Shown: positions 1 to 9,038, counted from the stretch's first letter. The stretch: 64,000 nucleotides of DNA from an uncultured bacterium (GCA_937889645.1 CALBZE010000051.1:124001-188000), one strand, 5' to 3'. Notes: a model not told the origin generated them from the sequence alone. Numbers and translations: made by a program.

Positions 1-2
1 GG

Positions 3-377
3 GACGGCCTGCTCCTCGTCGACGGCGGCGTGGCCGCGAACGTGCCGACGGCTCTGGCCCGGCGCTTTGGAGTCGACGTCGTCGTCGCCGTGGACGTGAA
101 CCTGTCGTACCGACGGTCGCAGCCGCCGAGGAACATGATCGAGATCGTGACCCACGCCTTCTATACGGCCGGCCGCGCGACGGCGCGCATGGCCGCCAAC
201 GATGCCGACGTGCTCATCGCTCCGGACATCGGCGACATCGGCTTCGACCAGCTCGGCCGGGCGAAGGAGCTCATGGCTGCGGGCGCGGCTGCGGCACGGC
301 AGGCGCTCCCACGGGTTCGGGAAATCCTCGAGTCCGGCCCGAGCCGCACGGCCGTGGCGGCGGGGGAGGCGGTGTGA
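3..377 (+). CDS. Patatin-like phospholipase family protein, C-terminal part (5' truncated)
   Basis: The reading frame is open from base 3, so the gene begins before the window. The first visible residues, DGLLLVDGGVAANVP, contain the DGG motif that carries the aspartate of the Ser-Asp dyad in patatin/NTE-type lipid acyl hydrolases (RssA/YchK-like). The following VVVAVDVN and the helical tail also fit that family. The catalytic serine (GxSxG) lies outside the window, so activity cannot be judged. The stop codon overlaps the GTG start of the next gene (GTGA), which suggests one operon with translational coupling. Function (phospholipid or lysophospholipid hydrolysis) is family inference. Confidence 0.8.
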   Translation, partial: DGLLLVDGGVAANVPTALARRFGVDVVVAVDVNLSYRRSQPPRNMIEIVTHAFYTAGRATARMAANDADVLIAPDIGDIGFDQLGRAKELMAAGAAAARQALPRVREILESGPSRTAVAAGEAV

Positions 378-1195
378 GGGTCACGGTCCTCGGCAGCGGC
401 AGCGGCGGCAACTCGACGCTCGTCGAGGCCGGAGGCACCCGCGTCCTCGTCGACGCCGGCTTCACCGGGAAGGACATGGAGCGGCGATTGGAGGCCGTCG
501 GCGTCGACGCCGCATCGCTCGACGGGATCGTCATCACTCACGACCACAGCGACCACACCCGCGGCATGGGGATCCTGGCTCGCCGGCTCGGCGTGCCGCT
601 CTACCTCACGCCCGTCACGCGTGCCGCGTGCACCAAGCTGCTGAACGGGAACGAAACGGTGGTGGAGTACGCGTCCGCCACGGCGTTCCGGATCGGCGCG
701 CTCGAGATCCAGCCGTTCCTGACCGTCCACGACGCGGCGGATCCCGTGGCCGTCACGCTTCGAGACGTCGAGACGGGGATCAAGCTCGGGATCGCGACCG
801 ACCTCGGCCGGCCGACCACAGCCGTGCGCCACGCCCTCGCCGGGTGCGACGTCCTCGTCCTCGAGGCGAACCACGACGAGGCGATGCTCTGGAACGGCCC
901 CTACCCCTGGTCGGTCAAGCAGCGGATCGCATCCAGCCATGGCCACCTGTCCAATCGCGCCGCCGCGGACCTCGCGCGCGAGCTGTTCCACCCCGGCCTC
1001 GGCGCCGTGATCCTCGCCCACCTCAGCGAGCACTGCAATGACGGCGCCCTGGCCCGCGATGTCGTCGCCGAGGCGCTCGATTCCCTGGGCTTCACGGGTC
1101 CGCTCCTCGTGGCGCGGCAGGACGCACCGCTCGACCCCATCGATGCGAAAGAGCTGCGACGGGCACGCGAGCCCGTGCAGCTCTCCCTGTTGTAA
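374..1195 (+). CDS. MBL-fold metallo-hydrolase, WalJ/YycJ type
   Basis: This 273-residue protein has the metallo-beta-lactamase fold signature. It opens with VTVLGSGSGGNS, has the di-metal motif HDHSDH at about residues 56-61 and a later ATDLG strand with the bridging aspartate. Length and N-terminal GSGSGGNS match the YycJ/WalJ group, predicted nucleases or hydrolases linked in Firmicutes to WalK/WalR cell-wall signalling; no such two-component pair is next to it here. The GTG start overlaps the patatin-like gene stop by four bases. It converges on rseP with an 82-bp gap in which I saw no convincing terminator. Confidence 0.82.
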   Translation: MRVTVLGSGSGGNSTLVEAGGTRVLVDAGFTGKDMERRLEAVGVDAASLDGIVITHDHSDHTRGMGILARRLGVPLYLTPVTRAACTKLLNGNETVVEYASATAFRIGALEIQPFLTVHDAADPVAVTLRDVETGIKLGIATDLGRPTTAVRHALAGCDVLVLEANHDEAMLWNGPYPWSVKQRIASSHGHLSNRAAADLARELFHPGLGAVILAHLSEHCNDGALARDVVAEALDSLGFTGPLLVARQDAPLDPIDAKELRRAREPVQLSLL

Positions 1196-1277
1196 CAGAG
1201 TCTTCCAGGAGACCGCGGCTGCGTCGGGGTGAGGCGGGCACCCGGCCCCTACGCCTCCAACCCGCCGGCGATGCTCC

Positions 1278-2678
1278 TCACAGCCCGAACAGCCGAAGGA
1301 AATCGCTGGCGAGAGCCCACACCATGATCGCCAGCACGATCACGAACCCTACCTGGGTGAGCCGCATCCTCTGCTCGAACGAGAGCGCGCGACCACGGAT
1401 CGCCTCGATCGCCAGGAACACCAGGTGCCCGCCGTCGAGAACGGGGATCGGGAGCAGATTCAGCACGGCCAGATTGACCGAGAAGAGCGCCATGAAATCC
1501 AGGAACGGCTCGAGCCCGAGCCGCGCGACCTGGCCGCTGAGCTGGCCGATCAGGATCGGCCCGCCCAGCGAACGCGGAGATGCGTCGCCGGTCAAGAGGT
1601 CGACGAGGAACCCCACGATCAGCGCGATGGCCTCCCCGGTCCGGGTGAAGCCGTGCCCGACGGCTCCGATTACACCCGGATGTTCGCGTTCCTGCACCCT
1701 CTGGGCGCCGATCACGCCGATCACCTGCGGTCCGTTAGGACCCCGGACCGTCTCGACCTCCGGCGTCACGCGCACCGCCAACCGCACGCCGCTGCGTTCG
1801 ATTTCGAGGTCGAGCGGCCGGCCCGGGTGCCCCTGGACGACCGAAAGAAACTCACCCCAATCGCGAATGGGTCTGCCACCCGCGCTGATGATGCTGTCGC
1901 CCGCGAGGATCCCGGCCTCGGCCGCCGGCTGACCCTCCAGCACGCCGGCGATGACCGGTGGGTAGAACGGGCCGAGGTGAGCGGCGAGCAGCGCCTTCGC
2001 GGTGTCGTTCGCCGGCACCTCGATCGTCACGGGTGGGGCCCCGTCGAAGGTCACCGTCGCCGGACCCGGAGGAGCGGTCAACACCGCCATCCGGAGATCG
2101 CCCCAGTCCTCGATGGCCTTGCCGCCGAAAGACAGGATCTTCACGCCGGGCGGCACGGTAGCCAGCGCCTCGGTACCCGCCGGGAGCTCCGTCGCCTCCA
2201 CCGCCGGCATCCGCGCCTCGGGTTCCAGCTCGATCCCCCAGATCAACGCGCTCGCCGCGAAGACGACGATCGCGAACAGGAAGTTCATGATCACGCCAGC
2301 CGAGATGACCAACGCCCGCGCCGGGAGCGATTTCGACTCGAAGTCGCGCGGCCGTGGCGCGGCCTGGCCGTCGGATTCGCGGAGCAGCCCCATGTCCGAC
2401 GCGCCGGCGATCCCGGTGCCCTCTTCCCGCTTCACCGGCCCGCCCTCGATGGCTTCCATCTCCTCCATCCCGGCCATCTTCACGTAGCCGCCGAGCGGGA
2501 GCCACGAGATCACGTACTCCGTCTCGCCGCGACGGAACCCAACCAGCTTGGGACCCAACCCGATCGAGAAACGCGGAACCTCGATGTCGACGAGCTTGGC
2601 CGTCACGAAGTGGCCCAGCTCGTGGACGAAGATCAGAACGCCGAGGACGACGATGGTGGCAAGAATGGTGATCAGCAT
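1278..2678 (-). CDS. rseP: RIP metalloprotease RseP (site-2 protease)
   Basis: Intramembrane zinc protease of 466 residues. The first membrane helix carries HELGH at about residues 20-24, and the third zinc ligand is in the C-terminal LDGGH motif, both as in RseP/YaeL. Between them is a periplasmic part with two PDZ-like stretches (around GVKILSFGGKAIEDWGDL and GDSIISAGGRPI), then a membrane helix pair. The family cuts anti-sigma factors and remnant signal peptides within the membrane. It is the last gene of the long leftward operon, and its start overlaps the end of dxr by seven bases. A predicted cytoplasmic loop holding ESDGQAAPRPRDFESK is somewhat longer than in E. coli. Confidence 0.95.
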   Translation of the reverse strand: MLITILATIVVLGVLIFVHELGHFVTAKLVDIEVPRFSIGLGPKLVGFRRGETEYVISWLPLGGYVKMAGMEEMEAIEGGPVKREEGTGIAGASDMGLLRESDGQAAPRPRDFESKSLPARALVISAGVIMNFLFAIVVFAASALIWGIELEPEARMPAVEATELPAGTEALATVPPGVKILSFGGKAIEDWGDLRMAVLTAPPGPATVTFDGAPPVTIEVPANDTAKALLAAHLGPFYPPVIAGVLEGQPAAEAGILAGDSIISAGGRPIRDWGEFLSVVQGHPGRPLDLEIERSGVRLAVRVTPEVETVRGPNGPQVIGVIGAQRVQEREHPGVIGAVGHGFTRTGEAIALIVGFLVDLLTGDASPRSLGGPILIGQLSGQVARLGLEPFLDFMALFSVNLAVLNLLPIPVLDGGHLVFLAIEAIRGRALSFEQRMRLTQVGFVIVLAIMVWALASDFLRLFGL

Positions 2679-3820
2679 CCGTGCTCCAGGATTCTGCGGG
2701 CGATGACCCGGGCTTCACTATCCGCGGCCAGGACCGTTTCCAGTGAGTCGGCGGGCGCGGGCTCGTGCCGCTCGAGCACCCGCTCGATCAGCTCGGCGAT
2801 CCCCGGAAACGGCAAGTCCCCGGCCAGGAACGCCGCCACGGCAACCTCGTTCGCCGCGTTGTAGACCGCGGGCGCGACGCCTCCGCTCCGCCCCGCCTCG
2901 ACCCCGAGACGGAACGCCGGAAACCGCACCGGGTCCAGCGCTTCGAACGTGAGCTGCCCGGCCCGGACCGGGTCGAACCGCGTCCCCGTGTCGTGGATCC
3001 GCTCCGGGTACGTCAGTGCGTAGAGGATCGGAAGCTCCATCGACGGGAACCCCAGCTGCGCCAGTACCGAGCCGTCGGTGAACTCGACCATCGAGTGGAT
3101 GATCGACTGCGGATGCACCACGACGTCGATGCGATCGTACTCCACGTCGAAGAGAAAGTGCGCCTCGATCACCTCGAGCGCTTTGTTCGCGAGCGTCGCC
3201 GAGTCGATCGTGATCTTTGCGCCCATGTCCCACGTGGGGTGCTTGAGCGCCTGGGCGGGCGTGGCTTTGGCGAGCTGTTCGGCCGTCCAGTCCCGGAACG
3301 GCCCGCCCGACGCCGTCAGCACGAGCGACCGCACCGCGCCCCGGTCCGCCCCGGCGAGGCATTGGAGGATGGCGCTGTGCTCGCTGTCGATCGGGATCAG
3401 CTCGCCGCCCCCCTCCCGCACTGCCGCCAGCACCAGCGGCCCACCCGCGACGAGTGACTCCTTGTTCGCCAGCGCGAGCCGCTTTCCCGCCTTGAGCGCC
3501 GCCAGCGTGGCCTCCAACCCGGCCGCGCCAACGACGGCATTGATCACGATGTCGACCTCTGGGTGCGCCGCCACCTCCTGCAGCGCCTCCCGGCCCGTGA
3601 GCCATTGCGTGTCGCCTGTCGAGGGGAGCGGGCCGCCGCCGTTCTCGACGAGCACCGCCACCCGAGGCCTGTACCGCTCGACCTGCCTCGCGAGTTCCTC
3701 GCCGTTCCGATGCGCCGTCAACGCGACGACGTGGAACCGGTCGGGATGGCGGCCCAGCACCGCGAGCGCGCTCCGACCGATCGAACCCGTGGAGCCCAGG
3801 ATCGCCACGCCGATGCTCAA
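2672..3820 (-). CDS. dxr: 1-deoxy-D-xylulose 5-phosphate reductoisomerase
   Basis: The 382-residue protein converts DXP to MEP with NADPH, the committed step of the non-mevalonate isoprenoid pathway. It starts with the Rossmann motif GSTGSIGRSAL and has the substrate/metal motifs NKESLV and PIDSEHSAI. The start is taken as TTG at 3820, which overlaps the cdsA stop (TTGA); an internal GTG a few codons later is the alternative. Its position between cdsA and rseP, with uppS nearby, groups isoprenoid supply with lipid-carrier synthesis, as in many bacteria. Confidence 0.94.
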   Translation of the reverse strand: MSIGVAILGSTGSIGRSALAVLGRHPDRFHVVALTAHRNGEELARQVERYRPRVAVLVENGGGPLPSTGDTQWLTGREALQEVAAHPEVDIVINAVVGAAGLEATLAALKAGKRLALANKESLVAGGPLVLAAVREGGGELIPIDSEHSAILQCLAGADRGAVRSLVLTASGGPFRDWTAEQLAKATPAQALKHPTWDMGAKITIDSATLANKALEVIEAHFLFDVEYDRIDVVVHPQSIIHSMVEFTDGSVLAQLGFPSMELPILYALTYPERIHDTGTRFDPVRAGQLTFEALDPVRFPAFRLGVEAGRSGGVAPAVYNAANEVAVAAFLAGDLPFPGIAELIERVLERHEPAPADSLETVLAADSEARVIARRILEHGC

Positions 3821-4734
3821 GACACCCCTCCGCCCTGACCGAGCACGATCGCGAAATACCAGTAGGCCAGCGGAATCGCGAAGAAGAGCGCGTCAAGCCG
3901 GTCGAGGAACCCGCCGTGGCCGGGGAACAGCGTGCCCGAATCCTTGACTCCGGCCTCGCGCTTCAACACCGACTCCGCCAGATCGCCGACCTGTGCGACG
4001 ACGCCGATGAGGAGCCCTCCCACCGCGCCCGCGGCCCAACCGATCCCGAAGCCGTACCATCCGTCGAGCACGATGGCCGCGTACGCCGCTCCCACCACGA
4101 CGGCGCCGACCAGTCCGGCCACCGCGCCGACGACCGTCTTCCCCGGGCTCACCGTCGGGATCAGCTTGCGCCGGCCCCACTTGCGCCCCGCGAAGTACGC
4201 GCACGAGTCGTTGATCCACGTGATGCCGACGGCGAAAACGACGAGCGCCGCACCCGCCCATGCCTCGGAGGCGAGCAGGCCCGGCGCGCCGAACGTCGCC
4301 GCCTCGTGCGCCTGCGTGTAGTCGTGGCGCAGGAACATCCCGTGCGCGAGCGTCCACCCCGGGAAGATCCCTCCGAGCAACGTCGTCGCCACGGACGTGA
4401 GCGGACGCCCTTCGACGCCCCTCACCCACACCGCCGCCCCGGCGGTCAGCAGCAGGACCGCCACGGCGCTCCCGAACAACGGCCCGGCCGCGCCCTCGAA
4501 CGACGGCTCCGCCGCGGCGATCAGTGTCGACCCCGCGGCGAGCGCGGCGCCCAGCGACCGCATCGGCCGCACGCCGCCGCGTTCGGCCAGGCGGAACAGC
4601 TCGACGGCGCTCCCCGCGGCGACCGCCGCCAGGAGTACGCCCAGGTACCACCCACCGGCCACGATCGCCGCGATGGCCACCGGGATCCCTACGGCCGCGA
4701 CGGCCACACGCTGGCCCAGCTCGCTCCTCGGCAT
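3817..4734 (-). CDS. cdsA: Phosphatidate cytidylyltransferase (CDP-diglyceride synthase)
   Basis: Makes CDP-diacylglycerol from phosphatidate and CTP. The 305-residue protein is almost entirely membrane helices and ends with the family signature, seen here as KRE..VKDSGTLFPGHGG..DR.D. The open frame extends upstream to 5028, but that part is arginine-rich shadow sequence over uppS. The ATG at 4734 gives the normal N-terminus (MPRSELGQRVAVAAVGIP), five bases after the uppS stop. It feeds PgsA, encoded elsewhere in this window (46135-46782). Confidence 0.92.
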   Translation of the reverse strand: MPRSELGQRVAVAAVGIPVAIAAIVAGGWYLGVLLAAVAAGSAVELFRLAERGGVRPMRSLGAALAAGSTLIAAAEPSFEGAAGPLFGSAVAVLLLTAGAAVWVRGVEGRPLTSVATTLLGGIFPGWTLAHGMFLRHDYTQAHEAATFGAPGLLASEAWAGAALVVFAVGITWINDSCAYFAGRKWGRRKLIPTVSPGKTVVGAVAGLVGAVVVGAAYAAIVLDGWYGFGIGWAAGAVGGLLIGVVAQVGDLAESVLKREAGVKDSGTLFPGHGGFLDRLDALFFAIPLAYWYFAIVLGQGGGVS

Positions 4735-4739
4735 TGTCC

Positions 4740-5483
4740 TCAGACCGTGGATACGCGCCCGAAACGCCGCTCCCGCTTCTGGTACTCCTCGATCGCGGCG
4801 AAGAAGTGCTCCCGCCGAAAATCCGGCCAGAGCACGGGCGAAAGGTAGAGTTCGGTGTAGGCGAGTTGCCAGAGAAGGAAATTGCTGATCCGCTGCTCCC
4901 CGGACGTCCGGATCAGCAGGTCCGGATCGGCCAGGCCGGACGTGTACAGTTCTCCCTCGATCGCTGCCTCGTCCACGGCATCGGCCGTCAGCGCGCCCGC
5001 TTGGACGCGCTCGGCGAGTCGGCGACACGCCCGGACCAGCTCGGCACGCCCGCTATAGCTGACCATGAGGTTCAGCCGCATCGCCCGCCCGCCCCGCGTC
5101 GCCTCCTCCATCGCCGCGACTGCGGCGCGGGCGCCCGGCGGCAGGCGATCCAACTCTCCGAGCACGCGAACTTCGACGCCACGCTCCCGCAGCTCCTCCC
5201 TCTCCCGGATGAGGTAGTGCCTCAGCAACCGCATGAGCGCCGCCACCTCCCGGCGCGGGCGGTTCCAGTTCTCCTGCGAAAAGGCGTACAGCGTCAGGAC
5301 CCGCACGCCGGCCTCGACCGCCCCCTCCACGACGTCGCGGACCGACGTCATCCCGGCTATGTGCCCACGATAACGCGGCAGGCCGCGGGCTCGCGCCCAG
5401 CGGCCATTCCCGTCCATGATGATCGCGACGTGCTCCGGGATCGCGCCGCCTATCCGGATTCGCTCGAGGGGATCGGCACTCAT
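4740..5483 (-). CDS. uppS: Isoprenyl transferase (undecaprenyl diphosphate synthase)
   Basis: Cis-prenyltransferase of 247 residues that builds the undecaprenyl diphosphate carrier for peptidoglycan and O-glycan assembly. Diagnostic motifs are HVAIIMDGNGRWA near the start, FSQENWNRP in the middle and DLLIRTSGEQRISNFLLWQ at the end. The ATG at 5483 was chosen over the upstream in-frame start (5525). It gives the usual N-terminal length, does not overlap frr, and has a GGAGGT ribosome site about ten bases upstream inside the frr end. Confidence 0.95.
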   Translation of the reverse strand: MSADPLERIRIGGAIPEHVAIIMDGNGRWARARGLPRYRGHIAGMTSVRDVVEGAVEAGVRVLTLYAFSQENWNRPRREVAALMRLLRHYLIREREELRERGVEVRVLGELDRLPPGARAAVAAMEEATRGGRAMRLNLMVSYSGRAELVRACRRLAERVQAGALTADAVDEAAIEGELYTSGLADPDLLIRTSGEQRISNFLLWQLAYTELYLSPVLWPDFRREHFFAAIEEYQKRERRFGRVSTV

Positions 5484-5490
5484 GCCGCGA

Positions 5491-6042
5491 TCAGACCTCC
5501 ATGACCTCCCGCTCCTTGGCCTCAAGGAGCTTGTCGATCCGGCCCACGTAGTCGTCCGTCAGCTTCTGGATCTCGTCCATCTGACGGCGCGCCTCGTCCT
5601 CGCTCAGCTCGTGCTCCTGCTGGCGACGCTTGATCTCCTTGTTCGCCTCCTGACGCGCGTGCCGCACCGCGACCCGGCCTTCCTCCGCCATCTTGTGCAG
5701 CACCCGCACCATCTCCTTGCGGCGCTCTTCCGTCAGCGGCGGCACCGGGATCCGGATCACGTTCCCATCGTTCGACGGATTCAGCCCGAGCCCCGCGCCC
5801 TGGATCGCTTTCTCGATCTCGCCGATCAGACTCTTGTCCCACGGCTGCACGACCAGCAGCCGCGGCTCCGGCGCACTGACCGTGCCCACCTGGTTCAGCG
5901 GGAGCTTGCTCCCGTACGCGTCCACCCGGACCGTGTCCAGTAGCGCGGGCGTCGCCTTCCCCGTCCTCACGGACGTGAACTCCCGCCGCACCGCCTCCAC
6001 GGCCTTTTCCATCTGCGATCGCGCTTCCGCTATCGACGGCAT
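5491..6042 (-). CDS. frr: Ribosome recycling factor
   Basis: The 183-residue protein has standard RRF length and sequence: the FTSVRTGKATPALLD loop, PWDKSLIGEIEKAI and the closing helix with DDYVGRIDKLLEAKE. With EF-G it splits post-termination ribosomes. It follows pyrH by 52 bases in the usual tsf-pyrH-frr order. Confidence 0.97.
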   Translation of the reverse strand: MPSIAEARSQMEKAVEAVRREFTSVRTGKATPALLDTVRVDAYGSKLPLNQVGTVSAPEPRLLVVQPWDKSLIGEIEKAIQGAGLGLNPSNDGNVIRIPVPPLTEERRKEMVRVLHKMAEEGRVAVRHARQEANKEIKRRQQEHELSEDEARRQMDEIQKLTDDYVGRIDKLLEAKEREVMEV

Positions 6043-6094
6043 GGTCCTCTCCCTCGGAGATACTTCGTTGTTGGCTTACCGCGACGAGGAGGGT

Positions 6095-6817
6095 TCACGT
6101 CACCAGGGTCCCCACGGCTTCGCCGCGGATCGCATCCGCGATCGCGCCAGGCCGCTGGATGTTCAGCACGATGATCGGTAGACCGTTGTCCTTGCACAAC
6201 GACACCGCCGCTGCGTCCATCACGCCCAGCTCCTGCGTCATGACATCCATGAACGAAAGCCGCGGCAGGAACTTCGCCGTCGGGTCCTTCGCCGGATCCG
6301 CGGTGTAGACCCCCTCTACCTTCGTCGCCTTGATGATCACATCGGCTTCCATCTCGATCGCGCGCAGCACCGCCGCCGTGTCCGTCGAGAAGTACGGGTT
6401 GCCCGTCCCCCCGGCGAAGATCACCACGCGGCCCTTCTCCAGGTGCCGCAGCGCGCGACGCCGGATGTACGGCTCCGCCAGCTCCTCCATCCGGATCGCC
6501 GTCATCACCCGCGTCTGCACGCCCTTCCGCTCGAGCAGGTCCTGCAGCGCCAGCGCATTGATGACCGTCGCCAACATCCCCATGTAATCGGCATTGACCC
6601 GGTCCATCCCCTGCTGGCTCGCCTGCGTGCCCCGCACGATGTTGCCGCCGCCGATCACCAGGCCGAGCGAGACCCCCATCGCATGGACCGACTTGATCTC
6701 TTCCGTCAGGCGATCCACGACCGGAGGCGAGATGCCGAACCCTTGATCCCCGGCGAGCGCCTCCCCGCTCAGCTTGAGGAGGACGCGCTTGTATTTCAAT
6801 TCCTCGTTCGTCGACAA
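6095..6817 (-). CDS. pyrH: Uridylate kinase
   Basis: Bacterial UMP kinase of the amino-acid-kinase fold: KRVLLKLSGEAL at the start, VIGGGNIVRG, then FAGGTGNPYFSTDTAA and the uridine-site region DPTAKF. It phosphorylates UMP to UDP. I take the TTG at 6817 as start, giving MSTNEELKYKRVLLK and 240 residues, the normal family length. The longer frame to 6877 adds a non-conserved segment that overlaps the tsf stop at 6874. The TTG has only a weak AGGT upstream, so the start is less certain than the gene. Confidence 0.95.
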   Translation of the reverse strand: MSTNEELKYKRVLLKLSGEALAGDQGFGISPPVVDRLTEEIKSVHAMGVSLGLVIGGGNIVRGTQASQQGMDRVNADYMGMLATVINALALQDLLERKGVQTRVMTAIRMEELAEPYIRRRALRHLEKGRVVIFAGGTGNPYFSTDTAAVLRAIEMEADVIIKATKVEGVYTADPAKDPTAKFLPRLSFMDVMTQELGVMDAAAVSLCKDNGLPIIVLNIQRPGAIADAIRGEAVGTLVT

Positions 6818-6873
6818 GATCTTACCTGGATGGTGTGACCGTTCCTCTTCCCCGGATGGGCGACGCCCCCGGC

Positions 6874-7467
6874 TCACTCGCCGAGGGCGAAACGCGCGAA
6901 CCGACGAACGACGATGTTTTCGCCCGTCTTCGCCGAGACTTCCGTGATCAGCTGGCCGATCGTCTTGTCGGGGTCCTTGACGAACGCCTGATGGATCAGC
7001 GCGTTGTCCTCGAAGAACTTCTTCATCTTCCCCTCGACGATCCGCTCGTGCAGGTGCTCCGGACGCCCTTCCTCCTTGACCTGCTCGAGGAAGACCGCGC
7101 GCTCCCGCTCCACGATCTCCTGCGGAATGTCTTCGGGCGTGACCGCCAGCGGATTCGCCGCCGCGATGTGCATCGCCAGATCGCGGACCAGCGCCTGGAA
7201 ATCTTCCGTCCGCGCGACGAAGTCCGTCTCGCAGTTGACTTCGACCAGGACGCCGATCTTCCCGCCCATGTGGACGTAGCTGCCGATCGCGCCCTCGCGC
7301 GCTTCACGGCCGGCACGCTTCGCGGCCTTCGCGGCGCCCTTCGCGCGCAGGAGGTCGATCGCCTTCTCCATGTCGCCGCCCGTCTCCTCCAGCGCCTTCT
7401 TGCACTCCATCATCCCGGCGCCGGTCCGCTCCCGCAGCTCCTTTACCTGCTCCGCAGTGATCGCCAT
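6874..7467 (-). CDS. tsf: Elongation factor Ts
   Basis: Nucleotide exchange factor for EF-Tu. The protein opens with the UBA-like domain (KELRERTGAGMMECKKAL) and has the core signature VLVEVNCETDFVAR. At 197 residues it is the short, Thermus-like form, with only one core subdomain; E. coli Ts is about 280 residues. A GGAGAGGGG ribosome site precedes the ATG. Confidence 0.96.
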   Translation of the reverse strand: MAITAEQVKELRERTGAGMMECKKALEETGGDMEKAIDLLRAKGAAKAAKRAGREAREGAIGSYVHMGGKIGVLVEVNCETDFVARTEDFQALVRDLAMHIAAANPLAVTPEDIPQEIVERERAVFLEQVKEEGRPEHLHERIVEGKMKKFFEDNALIHQAFVKDPDKTIGQLITEVSAKTGENIVVRRFARFALGE

Positions 7468-7648
7468 CGCTGTATTCCCCTCTCCAGTTCAGAGCCGGGG
7501 GCATCCTTGCTCCCCGACCGCCTCTTCCACTCGAATCGGCGGCACGACCGCGTACCTGCCTGCGAAAAAGCGCCGCAGGGCTGCCGGGCTGCAGCGCTGC
7601 AGCGCTCTCGCGCGCTGAGCGGTCCGCCGAACATGACGGACGGAAGGC

Positions 7649-8533
7649 CTACGCCTCCTCGCCCTCGCCTTCGCCCTCGCCTTCGCCCTCGTCGCCCGTC
7701 CGAAGCGTCGCAATCGCCTCCGGACGCGGACGACGACGCCGCCGCGGACGACGGCGCGGACGACGTTCCTCCTCCTCCTGCGCCATCCCCGTCTCCGACG
7801 AGTACGTCACCGCTTCCGCCTCGGCAGCACGACGACGCACCTCCGGCGGCAGCTCCCGACGCGCCTGCTCGATCGCGTCCGCGATCACCGCCGTGATCAG
7901 CGAGACCGACCGGATCGCGTCGTCGTTCCCCGGGATCGGGTAATCGATCAGATCCGGATCCGCGTTGGTGTCCGCGATCGCGACCACCGGAATCCCGAGC
8001 TTGTTCGCTTCCTTGACCGCGATGTGCTCCTTCTTCGCGTCCACCACGAAGATCGCACCCGGCAGGCGGCTCATGTCCTTCACGCCGGCCAGGTACTTCT
8101 CGAGCTTGACACGCTCGCGATCCAGCAGCAGCCGCTCCTTCTTCGTGTAGAACTCGAAGGAGCCCTCTTCCATCCCCCGCTCCAGATCCTTGAGCCGGCG
8201 GATCTGCTTCTTGATCGTCTGGAAGTTCGTGAGCATCCCGCCCAGCCAACGCTCCGTCACGTAGAGCGATTCGCTCCGGCGAGCCTCCTGCTCGATGATC
8301 GGGCGGAGCTGGCGCTTGGTGCACACGAAGAGCACACGCTCGCCCTGCAGCGTCACGTCGCGCACGACCTGCTGCGCCTGCTGCAGCGCCAGCTGCGTCT
8401 TCTTGAGATCGATGATGTGAGTACCGTTGCGATCCGCGAAGATGAAACGACGCATCTTCGGGTTCCAACGGCTCGTCCGGTGCCCGAAATGGACCCCCGC
8501 TTCCAGCAGGTCCCGGAGCTCTACTTCCTTCAT
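7649..8533 (-). CDS. rpsB: 30S ribosomal protein uS2 with a long charged C-terminal tail
   Basis: Conserved uS2 core: LLEAGVHFGHRTSRWNPKM at the start, RWLGGMLTNFQTI in the middle and the VDAKKEHIAVKEA and NDDAIRS regions. The protein is 294 residues, longer than the usual 230-260. The extra length is a tail of an arginine/proline block (about residues 252-268) followed by alternating Gly-Glu (GEGEGEGEGEE). The tail is encoded by a simple repeat around 7650-7760. The 181-bp gap to tsf holds no gene that I can see. Confidence 0.95.
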   Translation of the reverse strand: MKEVELRDLLEAGVHFGHRTSRWNPKMRRFIFADRNGTHIIDLKKTQLALQQAQQVVRDVTLQGERVLFVCTKRQLRPIIEQEARRSESLYVTERWLGGMLTNFQTIKKQIRRLKDLERGMEEGSFEFYTKKERLLLDRERVKLEKYLAGVKDMSRLPGAIFVVDAKKEHIAVKEANKLGIPVVAIADTNADPDLIDYPIPGNDDAIRSVSLITAVIADAIEQARRELPPEVRRRAAEAEAVTYSSETGMAQEEEERRPRRRPRRRRRPRPEAIATLRTGDEGEGEGEGEGEEA

Positions 8534-8535
8534 CT

Positions 8536-8552
8536 ACGACGCCTCTCGTCGT
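8536..8552 (-). promoter_or_regulatory. Hairpin presenting the rpsB ribosome-binding site
   Basis: Read on the minus strand, the leader is ACGACG-AGAGG-CGTCGT-AG-ATG. This is a perfect 6-bp stem whose 5-nt loop is the Shine-Dalgarno-like AGAGG, ending two bases before the rpsB start. Such a structure could modulate translation or be part of S2 autoregulation; this is inference from base pairing only. Confidence 0.4.
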
Positions 8553-8638
8553 GGGGTTGATCTTCCACCGCCTTCGCCCGCCGCACCGCCCTTCCGGGAC
8601 CCCAGCACGGCGTCCAGCAGTGTGTGTAGTAAGCCAGC

Positions 8639-9037
8639 TTAGCGCTTCGAGAACTGGAACCGCTTGCGCGCACCGGGCTGGCCCGGCTTCTTCCGCTCGA
8701 CCTCGCGCGAATCGCGGGTCAGCAGACCGCGCTCCCGCAGCACGCCGCGCAGATCCGGATCGACCTGCAGCAGCGCCCGGGCGAGCCCCAGACGGATCGC
8801 GCCCGCCTGGCCCGTCAGACCGCCGCCATCGACCCTGACCTTGACGTCGAACCGGCCCTGATTCTCGGTCACGACCAGCGGCTCCTGCGCGTGCTGCTGC
8901 AGCGAGAGCCGCGGGAGATACTCGTTCAGCGAGCGGCCGTTGATCTCCCAGTTCCCGTTCCCGGGCCTCAGATAGACCCGCGCGACGCTCGTCTTGCGAC
9001 GGCCCGTGCCGTGGTACTGCTCCACCTTCGTCGCCAT
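8639..9037 (-). CDS. rpsI: 30S ribosomal protein uS9
   Basis: 132-residue ribosomal protein with GTGRRKTSVARVYL near the start and the conserved C-terminal tail ending RKRFQFSKR, which reaches toward the P-site tRNA in the ribosome. The start lies just after the rplM stop (TGAAATG), with GGAGAT upstream, so translation is probably coupled. Confidence 0.97.
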   Translation of the reverse strand: MATKVEQYHGTGRRKTSVARVYLRPGNGNWEINGRSLNEYLPRLSLQQHAQEPLVVTENQGRFDVKVRVDGGGLTGQAGAIRLGLARALLQVDPDLRGVLRERGLLTRDSREVERKKPGQPGARKRFQFSKR

Positions 9038-9038
9038 T

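Noticed and set aside
7468..7648. Hidden small gene between rpsB and tsf
   Set aside because: Short frames only, with CTGCAG-rich simple sequence; no ribosome site or conserved product.
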